Below are positions 28,379 to 36,986 of a stretch of 64,000 bases of DNA, piece after piece (positions within the stretch are counted from its first letter, which is position 1; the number at the start of each line of letters is the position of its first letter). Made by a program: the position numbers and the translations under genes. Origin of the DNA: Sphingopyxis sp. H050 (GTDB taxonomy: Bacteria > Pseudomonadota > Alphaproteobacteria > Sphingomonadales > Sphingomonadaceae); NCBI RefSeq assembly GCF_001468265.1, contig NZ_LNRZ01000008.1, positions 62,001 through 126,000 on the forward strand. Direction: 5' to 3'. Below the pieces are notes generated by a model. It ran no database searches and was not told the DNA's origin. It worked only from the letters and a program-made list of their open reading frames with translations.

Positions 28379-28407
28379 ATATGGGCGGGGGGTGCTACAG
28401 CGTCAAG
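28379..28407 (-). promoter_or_regulatory. Sigma-32 (RpoH)-type promoter of groESL
   Basis: On the minus strand, CTTGAC (28407-28402) and CCCATAT (28385-28379) are separated by 16 bases. They match the heat-shock -35 (CTTGAA) and -10 (CCCATnT) consensus. The CIRCE lies just downstream, at the expected transcription start, implying dual control. Confidence 0.7.
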
Positions 28408-28503
28408 GCGATTAAGGGAAAATTTTCGGCGGCGCGGTACGTGGGCCAGATGGGGTACGAAAATCTGGACATCAGGAGCGCCTCAATCAACTGGCGGATC
28501 AAT

Positions 28504-29913
28504 TTAGCTGGCAACGACAGAAGGAAGTAGCCCCAGCCTCGCCCGCATCTGCCAGCGCGTTAGCAGCAGCGCCGCGACTACGATCAACCCCACCGCAAGC
28601 CCGATCCACACGCCGACGCCAGCCAGCGGCGTCCAGAAGCCGAGGTAGATCGCGGTGCCATAGCCGGCGATCCAGTAGCCGCAAACCGCGATGACCATCG
28701 GGATGCGCGTGTCCTGCAGGCCGCGCAGCACGCCCGCCGCCACCGCCTGCGCGCCGTCGAACAGCTGGAACGCCGCGGCGACAACCAGGAACTGCATCGC
28801 GAAACCGACCAGCGCGGCGTTGCGCGCGGCATCGACGTCGACATAGATCGACAGGACCAAGCTGGGGAACAGCCACATCAGCGTCGCGGTAAAGGCCATG
28901 AACCCGATACCGAGCAGCAGCGAGGCGTGGCCCGCGCGCCCGATCCCGCGATGATCCTTCGCGCCATAGGCGAGCCCGACGCGGATCGTCGCCGCCTGCG
29001 CCACCCCGAACGGGATCTGGAAGGCGAGCGCCGCGACCTGGAGCGCGATCGTGTGCCCGGCCAGCTCCGCCTCGCCGATGCGGCCCATCAGGAAGGCGGC
29101 GCCGGTGAACAGCCCCGCCTCGGCCAGAATCGTCAGGCTGATCGGAGTGCCGATGCGCAGCATCTCGGCAAAGCGGCTCCATTCGCTGCGCCACCAATTG
29201 CCGAACAGGCGGTAGCGGCGAAGACGCCGGTCGCTCTGGATCACGACGACATAGGCGAGCAGGATCAGCGTAGAGGTAATGACGCTGGAAATCGCAGACC
29301 CGTGCAGCCCGAGCGCGGGCATGCCGAGGTGCCCGAACACCAGCGCCCAGTTGCCGAGCGCGTTGACGAACAGCGCGCCGAAGGTGATCGCGGTGGCGAT
29401 GGCCGGGCGGCCGAGCGCCGAGACGAAGATGCGCAGCACCGCCGCGGCGATCATCGGAAACATGCCGAGCATCAGGATCAGCAGGAAGCTCGCGGCGCGC
29501 GTGGTCAGCTCTTCGGGCTGCCCGGTCGCGCGCATGATCGGCCCACCCGCGGCGCAGACGCCCATGAACAGCAGCGAGACGAGCGCGCTCAACCACAGCG
29601 CCATGCGCACCGTGCGCCGCACCTCGCGCACGCTGTGCTTGCGGCGGCCGAGCTCGGCCGCGACCAGCGGCGCGGCGGCGCTGACCAGGCCGGTGCCGGT
29701 CCAGAGCAGCAGGCCGAAGATCGAGACACCGAGCGACGAGGCAGCGAGATCGGTATCGCCGAGCCGCGCCACGAAAATCACGTCGATCGCATGGACCATC
29801 ATCTGCAACAGGTTCGCCGCCGCCAGCGGCACCGCAAGCGCCAGCGTCGCGCGAAACTCCGCGCCGAATGTCTGCGGACGATCCGCAGTCAGAGGGGTGG
29901 CCTGCTGAAGCAT
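28504..29913 (-). CDS. MATE family multidrug efflux transporter
   Basis: 469 residues with twelve hydrophobic segments in two similar halves. NorM-like features include LAVPLAAANLLQMMVHAIDVIFVARLG at TM1, LGVSIFGLLLWTGTGLV, and the second-half AEAGLFTGAAFLMGRIGEAELAGHTIALQ. It should export cationic compounds by Na+ or H+ antiport across the inner membrane. It lies alone downstream of groESL's divergent promoter region; 28408-28503 shows no gene. Confidence 0.9.
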   Translation of the reverse strand: MLQQATPLTADRPQTFGAEFRATLALAVPLAAANLLQMMVHAIDVIFVARLGDTDLAASSLGVSIFGLLLWTGTGLVSAAAPLVAAELGRRKHSVREVRRTVRMALWLSALVSLLFMGVCAAGGPIMRATGQPEELTTRAASFLLILMLGMFPMIAAAVLRIFVSALGRPAIATAITFGALFVNALGNWALVFGHLGMPALGLHGSAISSVITSTLILLAYVVVIQSDRRLRRYRLFGNWWRSEWSRFAEMLRIGTPISLTILAEAGLFTGAAFLMGRIGEAELAGHTIALQVAALAFQIPFGVAQAATIRVGLAYGAKDHRGIGRAGHASLLLGIGFMAFTATLMWLFPSLVLSIYVDVDAARNAALVGFAMQFLVVAAAFQLFDGAQAVAAGVLRGLQDTRIPMVIAVCGYWIAGYGTAIYLGFWTPLAGVGVWIGLAVGLIVVAALLLTRWQMRARLGLLPSVVAS

Positions 29914-30017
29914 AGCCGGCCCGGATAGGCGCGCGATTGTGACCGTTCAAGGGTGGTCGGGTGGCGCCAGCTCATTTGTCAAGAGGGGTGGCAGAAAGGC
30001 AACAGCCGCATTCCAGT

Positions 30018-30138
30018 CCTCCCTGTGGCGAAGCCATGGGGAGCGGACCGCGCGCAGCGCGTGGTGGAGGGGCCGCGCCATTTGCCTCTCTGTCAGTGCT
30101 TCGCGCCGCCGCCTCCCCATCGCTGCGCGACAGGGAGG
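30018..30138. repeat. Inverted REP pair (cctccctgt type)
   Basis: The sequence cctccctgtggcgaagccat-ggggag (30018-30043) is matched in inverse by ctccccat-cgctgcgcgacagggagg (30113-30138). Between them lie GC-rich runs. The block fills most of the 234-bp gap between the MATE gene and the PycTM-like gene, and no gene is present in it. Confidence 0.65.
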
Positions 30139-30147
30139 ATCAGCCAA

Positions 30148-30717
30148 TCAAGCCCACAGCAGCGCCATCTCGACGCCGAACGCCACGAAGGTCAGCGTCA
30201 AGCCGACCACGAACAGCCGGTAGGCATAGGCCAGATAGCGATATTTGCGCCGCGCCAGCACGACGCCATTCTGATAGGTGTCGCGCAGCATCGTCTCATA
30301 GAGGTCTTCTTCGGTGCGCAACCGCGTTTTGACCGCGGCGATAAACTCATCCTCGTCCATCTGCTCGAAGCGCCCGAAAAACAGGATGTTGCTGTGGTCC
30401 TTGCCGTCCCGGTACACGACGGGCGGCGCCTTGCCGACGCGCGGCAGCACGGCGGATACCGCCAGCAGGGCGGACAGGAAGGAAAAAGTCGCAAGGATGC
30501 TGAGCGGCATCGCGAGCGCCCCGCCGCCCGAACGCGCCTGCCCGATCGCGAGGGTGAAGACGACGAAGGTCGCGCCCATCAGGATCGACGCCTTCTGGTC
30601 GGCCATCTGCGACAGCTGCATCGTGATCTGCTGATTGGTGCGGACCAGGTGCACCGCGTTCGGCGGAAAGGAAATCGCCGGCCGGTCGGCCGATGTCGTT
30701 GATTCTGCGCTGTCCAT
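30148..30717 (-). CDS. PycTM/DUF5706-like membrane protein (Pycsar effector-family fold)
   Basis: 189 residues from the ATG at 30717. The hallmark helix HLVRTNQQITMQLSQMADQK is followed directly by ASILMGATFVVFTLAIG (TM1). A second hydrophobic segment (LSILATFSFLSALLAVSAVLP) follows, then a cytoplasmic stretch with FGRFEQMDEDEF. A C-terminal membrane segment (LFVVGLTLTFVAFGVEMALL) closes the chain. This architecture matches DUF5706, the family of membrane effectors in Pycsar anti-phage systems. No nucleotide cyclase gene is adjacent, so a defence role is not supported; many alphaproteobacteria carry solitary members. It is divergent from the sphingolipid acp-spt genes. Confidence 0.7.
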   Translation of the reverse strand: MDSAESTTSADRPAISFPPNAVHLVRTNQQITMQLSQMADQKASILMGATFVVFTLAIGQARSGGGALAMPLSILATFSFLSALLAVSAVLPRVGKAPPVVYRDGKDHSNILFFGRFEQMDEDEFIAAVKTRLRTEEDLYETMLRDTYQNGVVLARRKYRYLAYAYRLFVVGLTLTFVAFGVEMALLWA

Positions 30718-30881
30718 GCCAAGCTGCCCCTGCCCGATACCCTGCCAGCGACCCGCCACAGGGATGCCATGAAGTGCCGCGAGCGGCAAGATGCTGCCCT
30801 GTTCCCGCCGCATTCGCTTGCCAATCGCAGGCCTTCGCGGCAGGACCGCCGACATTCTTATTCCTTTATGGGACGCACCAC

Positions 30882-31118
30882 ATGAGCACCGCCCTGCGCG
30901 ACCAGATTTTCGGCCTGATCGAACCGTTCAACAAGAAGGGCGTCGAGCTGACCGACGCGACCACGTTCGCCGGCGATCTCGAATGGGACAGCCTGACCGT
31001 GATGGACTTCGTCGCCGAGGTCGAGGACACGTTCGACATCATCATCAGCATGAACATGCAGGCCGAGATCGAAACGGTCGGCCAGCTCGTCGGCGCGGTC
31101 GAAAAGCTGCAGGGCTAA
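30882..31118 (+). CDS. Acyl carrier protein, sphingolipid-associated
   Basis: 78 residues, acidic, with the phosphopantetheine attachment serine in LEWDSLTVMDFV (about residue 36). It differs from the housekeeping AcpP signature (DSLD). It lies 95 bases upstream of serine palmitoyltransferase, the arrangement known from Caulobacter and Sphingomonas. There a dedicated ACP supplies the acyl-thioester to Spt. An inverted REP pair fills the gap to spt. Confidence 0.88.
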   Translation: MSTALRDQIFGLIEPFNKKGVELTDATTFAGDLEWDSLTVMDFVAEVEDTFDIIISMNMQAEIETVGQLVGAVEKLQG

Positions 31119-31130
31119 GGGCTTTGTATT

Positions 31131-31195
31131 CCCCGGCGCAAGCCGGGGCCCATGAGACCTTGCACAACCTGTCTGGACCCCGGCTTGCGCCGGGG
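31131..31195. repeat. Inverted REP pair between acp and spt
   Basis: ccccggcgcaagccgggg (31131-31148) and ccccggcttgcgccgggg (31178-31195) are reverse complements of one another, and each is itself nearly palindromic. It is the same family as at 15830-15849. Being inside a probable operon, it may alter the acp:spt mRNA ratio. Confidence 0.7.
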
Positions 31196-31213
31196 CACAC
31201 GGAAGAAACGAAT

Positions 31214-32416
31214 ATGACCGATCTTTTCAGCAAATTCGACCCGCTGATCCAGCAGCGCGAGGCGCTGCTCGCGACCGGCGTGACCGATCCGTTCAGCCTG
31301 GTGATGGAAAAGGTTCTCTCGCCGACCGTCGCGATCTGCAACGGGCGCGAGACGATCCTGCTCGGCACCTATAATTATATGGGCATGACCTTCGACGAGG
31401 ATGTCATCGCCGCGGGCAAGGATGCGCTCGACAGGTTCGGCGCCGGCACCACCGGCAGTCGCGTCCTCAACGGCACCTATCAGGGGCACAAGGAGTGCGA
31501 AGACGCGCTCAAGGAATTTTACGCCATGGACCATGCCATGGTGTTTTCGACCGGATACCAGGCGAATCTCGGGATCATTTCGACGATCGCGGGCAAGGGC
31601 GACTATGTCATCCTCGACATCGACAGCCATGCGTCGATTTATGACGGCTGCAAGATGGGCGACGCCGAAATCGTCGCCTTCCGCCACAACGATGTCGAGG
31701 CGCTCGAAAAGCGGCTGAAGCGCCTGCCGCCCGAAGCGGGCAAGCTCGTCGTGCTCGAGGGCGTTTATTCGATGCTTGGCGACATCGCACCGCTGAAGGA
31801 GATGATCCGCGTCTCGAAGGAAAATGGCGCGATGGTGCTGGTCGACGAAGCCCATTCGATGGGTTTCATCGGCGAACATGGCCGCGGGGTCGCCGAGGCG
31901 CAGGGCGTCATCGACGATGTCGATTTCATCATCGGCACGTTCAGCAAGAGCGTCGGCACCGTCGGCGGTTTCTGTGTCTCCAACCATCCGAAGTTCGAGA
32001 TCATGCGGCTCGTCTGCCGCCCTTACGTCTTCACCGCCTCGCTGCCCCCCAGCGTCGTCGCGACCGCCGCGACGAGCATCCGCAAGCTGATGCACGGGTC
32101 GAACAAGCGCGCACATCTTTGGGAGAACAGCAAGACGCTGCACGCCGGCCTCCGCGCGCGCGGCTTCACGCTCGGCACCGAAGAGCCGCAGTCGGCGATC
32201 ATCGCGGTGATCATGCCCGACCTCGAACGCGGGGCGATGATGTGGGAAGCGCTGCTGGAAGAGGGCCTATATGTGAACCTAGCGCGTCCGCCGGCGACAC
32301 CTGCGGGCATGACGCTGCTGCGCTGTTCGCTCTGCGCCGAGCACACGAGCGAGCAGGTCGACGAAATCCTCGGCCGCTTCGAGCGTGCAGGCAAGCGCGT
32401 TGGAATTATCGGCTGA
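31214..32416 (+). CDS. spt: Serine palmitoyltransferase (alpha-oxoamine synthase family)
   Basis: 400 residues. PLP-enzyme features are NYMGMTFDEDVIAAGKDALDRFGAGTTGSRVLNGT, the ring-stacking His in DIDSHASIYDG, and VDEAHSMGFIGEHGRG. The Schiff-base lysine is in IGTFSKSVGTVGGF. It condenses L-serine with a palmitoyl thioester to 3-ketodihydrosphingosine, the first step of sphingolipid synthesis, probably on the inner-membrane surface. The N-terminus matches Sphingomonas SPT (about 400-420 residues) rather than KBL or BioF, and the ACP neighbour supports this. Downstream are a histidine kinase and putative head-group genes. Confidence 0.9.
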   Translation: MTDLFSKFDPLIQQREALLATGVTDPFSLVMEKVLSPTVAICNGRETILLGTYNYMGMTFDEDVIAAGKDALDRFGAGTTGSRVLNGTYQGHKECEDALKEFYAMDHAMVFSTGYQANLGIISTIAGKGDYVILDIDSHASIYDGCKMGDAEIVAFRHNDVEALEKRLKRLPPEAGKLVVLEGVYSMLGDIAPLKEMIRVSKENGAMVLVDEAHSMGFIGEHGRGVAEAQGVIDDVDFIIGTFSKSVGTVGGFCVSNHPKFEIMRLVCRPYVFTASLPPSVVATAATSIRKLMHGSNKRAHLWENSKTLHAGLRARGFTLGTEEPQSAIIAVIMPDLERGAMMWEALLEEGLYVNLARPPATPAGMTLLRCSLCAEHTSEQVDEILGRFERAGKRVGIIG

Positions 32417-32529
32417 ATAGAGCCTGCGCGCCGACCAGCGGATTCCTTTTCGCGGCGAATGGAAGCGTGGGACAGGTCCGACCGCCTTCGCAGCTTTGCC
32501 GACCGGCGTGAGTCCGTTACAAGACGAGC

Positions 32530-34503
32530 GTGTTCGAGAGGGATATGGATTACGACACCGAAGGTCGGCGGGAGCGTGTTCGCTTCTGGCTGATGATCGG
32601 ATTGGGGGCAGCGCTGACCGGGATCGTCGGCGCGCTCGTCCTGTTGCTCAGCCGCGCCAACGACAATTACGACCGCTCGCTGGGCTGGCAGGCGCATAGC
32701 CTGGAGGTCATATCGCAGACGCGCAGCCTCGACGCCGCGCTCGCGCGCGCCGAAGCCGCGCTCGGGCGCTTCGCAGTGGGCCTCCAGAAAGAGGATGGCC
32801 GCGTCTTCCAGCAGCAATGGGGGTTGTCGCAGCAATATCTGAGCCTGCTCCGGCGCAACGTTCGCGACAACGCGGAGCAGGCGAAGCTCGTCGACGAGCT
32901 GACCCGCGAACTCAACCAGCGCGGCACCCAGCTCGGCGACGCGGCGCTCAGCGCCAATTATCGCCAGACTGTCGCCGCCATCTCCAAATATAATGCCGCG
33001 GGGCACGATGCTGCGCTGATACGCATCGACCGGCTGTTATCACGGCTGATCCTCAACGAGCGAACGATCCTCGCCGAGCGCAATCGCGTTGCGTCCGCCG
33101 ACCGCGCCAGTCTCAACCAGGCGATATTGCTCTTCTCGCTGCTCGGCGCCGCTGCCGCAGTGGTCGCGATCGCCGCGACGATCTCGCTCGTTCGCGCCGA
33201 AAGCGAGCGCCGCGCCGCCCGCCGGGAGACGCTGTACGAGGCCGACCGCGCGATGCAGCTCGAAACCGCCGTCGAGGAACGCACCGCCGAACTCGAAAAG
33301 GCGAATATCGCGCTGCGCAGCGAGATGATCGAGCGCGAGGCCGCCGAAGCGCAGCTCCGCCAGGCGCAGAAGATGGAGGCAGTCGGCCAGCTGACCGGCG
33401 GCATCGCACACGACTTCAACAATATGCTCGCGGTCGTCGTCGGCGGGCTGGAGCTCGCGCAGCGACTCGTCGTAACCGCGCCCGAGAAGGCGCAGCGCCA
33501 CCTCAGCAACGCGATGGACGGGGCCAACCGCGCCGCTGACCTGACCCGCCGCCTGCTCGCTTTCGCGCGTTCCGAACCGGCACGCCCGGAAATGGTGCTA
33601 ATCGACGATTGCATCACTGGCTTCGCCGAACTGATCGAGCGCACGATCGGCGACCGCATCGCACTGACGCTCGATCTCAATGCCAAAGACCTGTCGTGCT
33701 GGATCGACCGTCAGCAGTTCGAAAACGCGCTGCTCAACCTGGCGGTCAACGCGCGCGACGCGATGGAGGGCCATGGGTCGCTGACGATCCGGACGCTGCG
33801 CGATGAGGAAGAGAATACGGCGGGGATCGCGGTGCAGATGATCGACACCGGCTGCGGCATGTCGGCCGAAGTGCTAGAACGCGTGTTCGACCCCTTCTAC
33901 ACCACCAAGCCCGCGGGCCAGGGAACCGGCCTCGGCATGAGCCAGGTCTTTGCGTTCTGCCGCCAGTCGGACGGCGAGGTGCAGATCGATTCGACCGAGG
34001 GCGAAGGGACGAGCGTCGCGATGTTGCTGCCCGTCGCCGCGCCCGAACAGACGTCCGTTCCGGCAAGCGCTGGCGACGACGAAGCGCCGGCCGACGCATC
34101 GACCGACGTGCTGAACATCCTTGTCGTCGAGGACGATCAGCGGGTGCTGGCGGCGACCGTCGATGCCGTCGAGGAATTGGGGCACCGGGCCGTCGCCTGC
34201 GCCAATCCGCTGAACGCCGAAGCGCTGGTCGAGCAGCGGATGAGCGAGGGCCGCGGCTTTGACCTGGTGCTGTCCGACGTGCTGATGCCCCAATTGACCG
34301 GTCCCGAAATGGTCGCGCAGCTGAAGCGCCGCTGGCCCCAGCTGCCGGTCCTGTTCGTCACCGGCTATGCCGGCGACGCGAGCGAGGTCGCCGCGTTCGG
34401 CGACCATGACGTGCTGCGAAAGCCCTTCACGCTGACCGCGCTCGAACAGGCGATCCGGCGCACCGGCGATGCGCGCGGCGAGGGCCAGCGGCTCGCGAGC
34501 TGA
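32530..34503 (+). CDS. Hybrid sensor histidine kinase with C-terminal receiver domain
   Basis: 657 residues from the GTG at 32530; the ATG at 32545, with gagagg just before it, is an equally good start. Two membrane segments (about 20-42 and 197-220) enclose a helical periplasmic sensor with no cysteines. A coiled coil follows, then the phospho-acceptor H-box [17 protein letters not shown] (about 290-306). The ATPase domain has N box [13 protein letters not shown]1 IDTGCGMS and G2 GTGLGMSQV. The receiver (about 535-645) has acidic pocket VVEDDQ and phospho-acceptor in [11 protein letters not shown] lone receiver at the end suggests a phosphorelay to another protein. It sits between spt and the head-group genes; any link to lipid sensing is inference. 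Confidence 0.88.
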   Translation: MFERDMDYDTEGRRERVRFWLMIGLGAALTGIVGALVLLLSRANDNYDRSLGWQAHSLEVISQTRSLDAALARAEAALGRFAVGLQKEDGRVFQQQWGLSQQYLSLLRRNVRDNAEQAKLVDELTRELNQRGTQLGDAALSANYRQTVAAISKYNAAGHDAALIRIDRLLSRLILNERTILAERNRVASADRASLNQAILLFSLLGAAAAVVAIAATISLVRAESERRAARRETLYEADRAMQLETAVEERTAELEKANIALRSEMIEREAAEAQLRQAQKMEAVGQLTGGIAHDFNNMLAVVVGGLELAQRLVVTAPEKAQRHLSNAMDGANRAADLTRRLLAFARSEPARPEMVLIDDCITGFAELIERTIGDRIALTLDLNAKDLSCWIDRQQFENALLNLAVNARDAMEGHGSLTIRTLRDEEENTAGIAVQMIDTGCGMSAEVLERVFDPFYTTKPAGQGTGLGMSQVFAFCRQSDGEVQIDSTEGEGTSVAMLLPVAAPEQTSVPASAGDDEAPADASTDVLNILVVEDDQRVLAATVDAVEELGHRAVACANPLNAEALVEQRMSEGRGFDLVLSDVLMPQLTGPEMVAQLKRRWPQLPVLFVTGYAGDASEVAAFGDHDVLRKPFTLTALEQAIRRTGDARGEGQRLAS

Positions 34504-34546
34504 GGACTGTCGCCATCCCGGCAGTGGCCGCGATGACCCGTAAAGT

Positions 34547-35407
34547 TTACCGGATGGCGCCCGTCTTCATCAGCCGGGGGACCAGCGTCAACGCCGCGAC
34601 GAGCGGCCAGCGGCGCTGCCACGGCTTGATCTCGATCTTCGTGCCCGCGTGGCGATTGATCTTCCACGCCAGATAATCGATGCCGCCGGCGTAGGTCAGG
34701 CTGGCCTTGGCGAGGCGGGCGATGCTGAGGAGCTTGCCCTCGACGCGCCGACGCGCCCAGCCGCCGCTTCGCGCGGTGTCGGGAATGAGGGCGGCGGCGG
34801 CCTCGCCGAAACGGCGGTAGCGATCGGGTTCGGCGTCGACGACCGACCCCGCGCGCGTCGTGCGTTCGGCGCGCAGCTCGACCGAGTAAGTGAGCGAAAA
34901 GGCGCGGCGCCACCAGTCGAGCATGTCTTCGCCCGCGACCCGCCCCGCGGCGGCGAGCAAGGCCGGCGCGGCGCGCGACACCGCGGCAATCGCGCGGTCC
35001 GCAGCGGTGTCGTCGACCGCCCAGACCAGCCGCGACGGCTGCGCGAAGCGCGCCCACACCGACACATTGCGCGTCTCGGGGCCGTTGAGCCGGTCGAAGT
35101 CGGCTTCGCTGAGCACCGCATATTTGGCGATCAACCCGTCGTGCTGGAACGGAAAGACATTGGGCGGAATCAAACGGTTCGCAGCGGCCATCCAGCGCTT
35201 CGCGAACGCGTCGCCATAGTTCGAGACGATCAGGTAGAAATCGAGCATCAGCCCGTCGAGTTCACTTTCGCGAAGGCAACTGCCGTAGAACAGCACCGCC
35301 CGCGCACTGCCGGGATATTGCGTGGCGATTGCCGTCGCCATCGCGGTGACGCGCGGATCGACCGGCGTCGACACCTCTTCGCGGACGAGATCGGACAGGC
35401 CGGTCAT
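34547..35407 (-). CDS. Nucleotidyltransferase-like protein in the sphingolipid cluster
   Basis: 286 residues, cytoplasmic. The N-terminal part has VLFYGSCLRESELDGLMLDFYLIV (about 40-63), resembling the G-S...D-x-D/Y pattern of polymerase-beta-type nucleotidyltransferases with altered acidic spacing. The rest is helical, with AWKINRHAGTKIEIKPWQRR near the end. It starts four bases after the lipid-kinase stop, in the order DUF2141-kinase-this gene. Cytidylyltransferase activity on a phosphorylated lipid or head-group precursor would fit, since a phosphoglycerate cytidylyltransferase has been reported in Caulobacter ceramide head-group synthesis. That parallel is inference; I cannot assign orthology. 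Confidence 0.55.
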   Translation of the reverse strand: MTGLSDLVREEVSTPVDPRVTAMATAIATQYPGSARAVLFYGSCLRESELDGLMLDFYLIVSNYGDAFAKRWMAAANRLIPPNVFPFQHDGLIAKYAVLSEADFDRLNGPETRNVSVWARFAQPSRLVWAVDDTAADRAIAAVSRAAPALLAAAGRVAGEDMLDWWRRAFSLTYSVELRAERTTRAGSVVDAEPDRYRRFGEAAAALIPDTARSGGWARRRVEGKLLSIARLAKASLTYAGGIDYLAWKINRHAGTKIEIKPWQRRWPLVAALTLVPRLMKTGAIR

Positions 35408-35411
35408 GGCC

Positions 35412-36383
35412 TTAGGCCGCGAGGCGCAGGAACGGCACCGGCTGGGTCGAGGTCAGGATGATAGGCTTGCCGTTCATCGCCTCGAAAATCTCGCCGTCGA
35501 GAATGACGTTCGAGCGCTTGCCTTCGATGCGGATTTCGTCGCCCTGCTGGAAATGCACACCTTCCAGCGGCTTCTGCCCCAGCGTCCCGCGCCAAGTCGC
35601 GCCGAGCATACGGAACAGCGCGCCGACGCTGGTCTCCGTCGCGAGCAGCTTCATATTGCCGTTCGTCCCGTGCGCCTCGCTCGTCCGAATGCTGAGCAGC
35701 AATTTCTCGAGCGTGGTCACGATCAGCAGCGAGAATTTGCCCTTGAACTCACCCTGGCGGACGAGCGACACCGTCATCGGTTCGGGCTTGGGCGGCAGGC
35801 GCCCACCGCCGAGGCCGAAGATGATCGCGAACAGGCCGAGGATCGCGGCGAGGACATGCGACACGCCGTTCGGCAGACCGAGTGGGTAGATGCGGTTGCG
35901 GCAGTAGAGCATGACATCGGCCAGATAGGCGCCGCCGAGGAACATGCCGAGCACGGGCGGATGGTCGTCGCGGTCGAGCGAGATCAGCTGACGCTCGATC
36001 ACATGCTCTTCGAGCGCGCCGGTCTGGACCAGCTCGACGACCCGTTCGAGCGCCTTAAGCGGATCGCCCTCGGCGCCGAGATCGAGCGCGATCAGGTTGG
36101 TCTTGCCGTTGGGCAGCACGGCCACCGGCGGCGGCGAGCCGCCGAAATGGCCGCCCGAATACAGCTCGGTCAGCGCGGCCTGCACGGTGCCGTCGCCGCC
36201 GTTGATCGCTATGACGCGAGGGGACACCATCGCGATGGTGCGGATCGCCTCGCCGATCTGGTCGACGTCCTCGACCTCATAATGAAAGATGTCGGGGTGC
36301 GCCGCGCAAAATTCCCGCACCCGCGGCAGCAGGGCACGGTTCCCCGTCGAGCGTGGATTGGAAAGAAGCGCGACGCTCGCCAT
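35412..36383 (-). CDS. Diacylglycerol/ceramide-type lipid kinase
   Basis: 323 residues. The DAGK catalytic motifs are present: LLSNPRSTGNR at the N-terminus (phosphate loop) and VIAINGGDGTVQAALTEL (GGDGT nucleotide site, about 62-76). Then comes VAVLPNGKTNLIALDLG where NxG-T-x-N is usual. The C-terminal half is a beta domain ending in the product-binding region. It phosphorylates a lipid hydroxyl with ATP. In a locus with spt and a ceramide-synthase-like gene, ceramide or sphingoid base is the favoured substrate by context. It starts six bases downstream of the DUF2141 gene. Confidence 0.78.
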   Translation of the reverse strand: MASVALLSNPRSTGNRALLPRVREFCAAHPDIFHYEVEDVDQIGEAIRTIAMVSPRVIAINGGDGTVQAALTELYSGGHFGGSPPPVAVLPNGKTNLIALDLGAEGDPLKALERVVELVQTGALEEHVIERQLISLDRDDHPPVLGMFLGGAYLADVMLYCRNRIYPLGLPNGVSHVLAAILGLFAIIFGLGGGRLPPKPEPMTVSLVRQGEFKGKFSLLIVTTLEKLLLSIRTSEAHGTNGNMKLLATETSVGALFRMLGATWRGTLGQKPLEGVHFQQGDEIRIEGKRSNVILDGEIFEAMNGKPIILTSTQPVPFLRLAA

Positions 36384-36389
36384 CCCCGC

Positions 36390-36863
36390 TTACATATATT
36401 TCATCGTGATGGTGATCGTCTTCGGCGAATTGCCGACCGCGAACGCCGTCTTCGTATAGCTCGGCTTGCCGAGATTGAAGATGTTGATGCTCGGGTTGTT
36501 CGACATCCCGCCGCCATCCGACCTGAGGTCGGTCTTGCCGTTGCCGTTGACGTCGTGACGCACCGCGATGCCATAGCTGCCGGCCTCGGGCAGCGGCACG
36601 CAGACGGTCATCGCACCCGCGCGCGCGGGCACCTCGATACGGGTGATCCAGCGCCCCTTGGCCAGCCATTCGGACGCATTGGCGCGATAGCTCTGAACCC
36701 GGATCTTGCCGGTGCCCGTCTTCACGCCGCTGATCTGGACCAGCGTGGATGGCCCGCTCCGGCATTTCGAGAGGTCGTTCGAGAGAACCTGCCCCTCTGC
36801 GTTCGCTGCTACCGATGCGGCCAGCAGAGCCACGCAGAGCGACGTCGATAGAAATTTCGACAT
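36390..36863 (-). CDS. Secreted DUF2141 protein
   Basis: 157 residues from the ATG at 36863, with a clean signal peptide (MSKFLSTSLCVALLAASVAANA). The DUF2141 core is evident: IRVQSYRANASEWLAKG, the ARAGAMTVCVPLPEAGSYGIAVRHDVNGNGKTD element (a DxNxNxKxD calcium-loop-like motif) and GNSPKTITITMKYM at the end. Function of the family is unknown; it is a periplasmic or surface beta sandwich. Being first in an operon with a lipid kinase and an NTase-like gene suggests a role in periplasmic handling of the lipid product. Confidence 0.8.
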   Translation of the reverse strand: MSKFLSTSLCVALLAASVAANAEGQVLSNDLSKCRSGPSTLVQISGVKTGTGKIRVQSYRANASEWLAKGRWITRIEVPARAGAMTVCVPLPEAGSYGIAVRHDVNGNGKTDLRSDGGGMSNNPSINIFNLGKPSYTKTAFAVGNSPKTITITMKYM

Positions 36864-36986
36864 GACGCAATAGCTCCAAGTGGTTATAGCCACGCCAGCA
36901 AACCCCGCTGACATGGATCCCTGTTGCCCTTGAATCGGATATCGGAACCATTTGCGGCCAAATCATGGTGATGGGGCGACGAAAGA

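Noticed and set aside
30148..30717. A Pycsar anti-phage operon
   Set aside because: Only an effector-like membrane protein is present. No cyclase or other defence gene lies within several kb, so the system itself is not supported.
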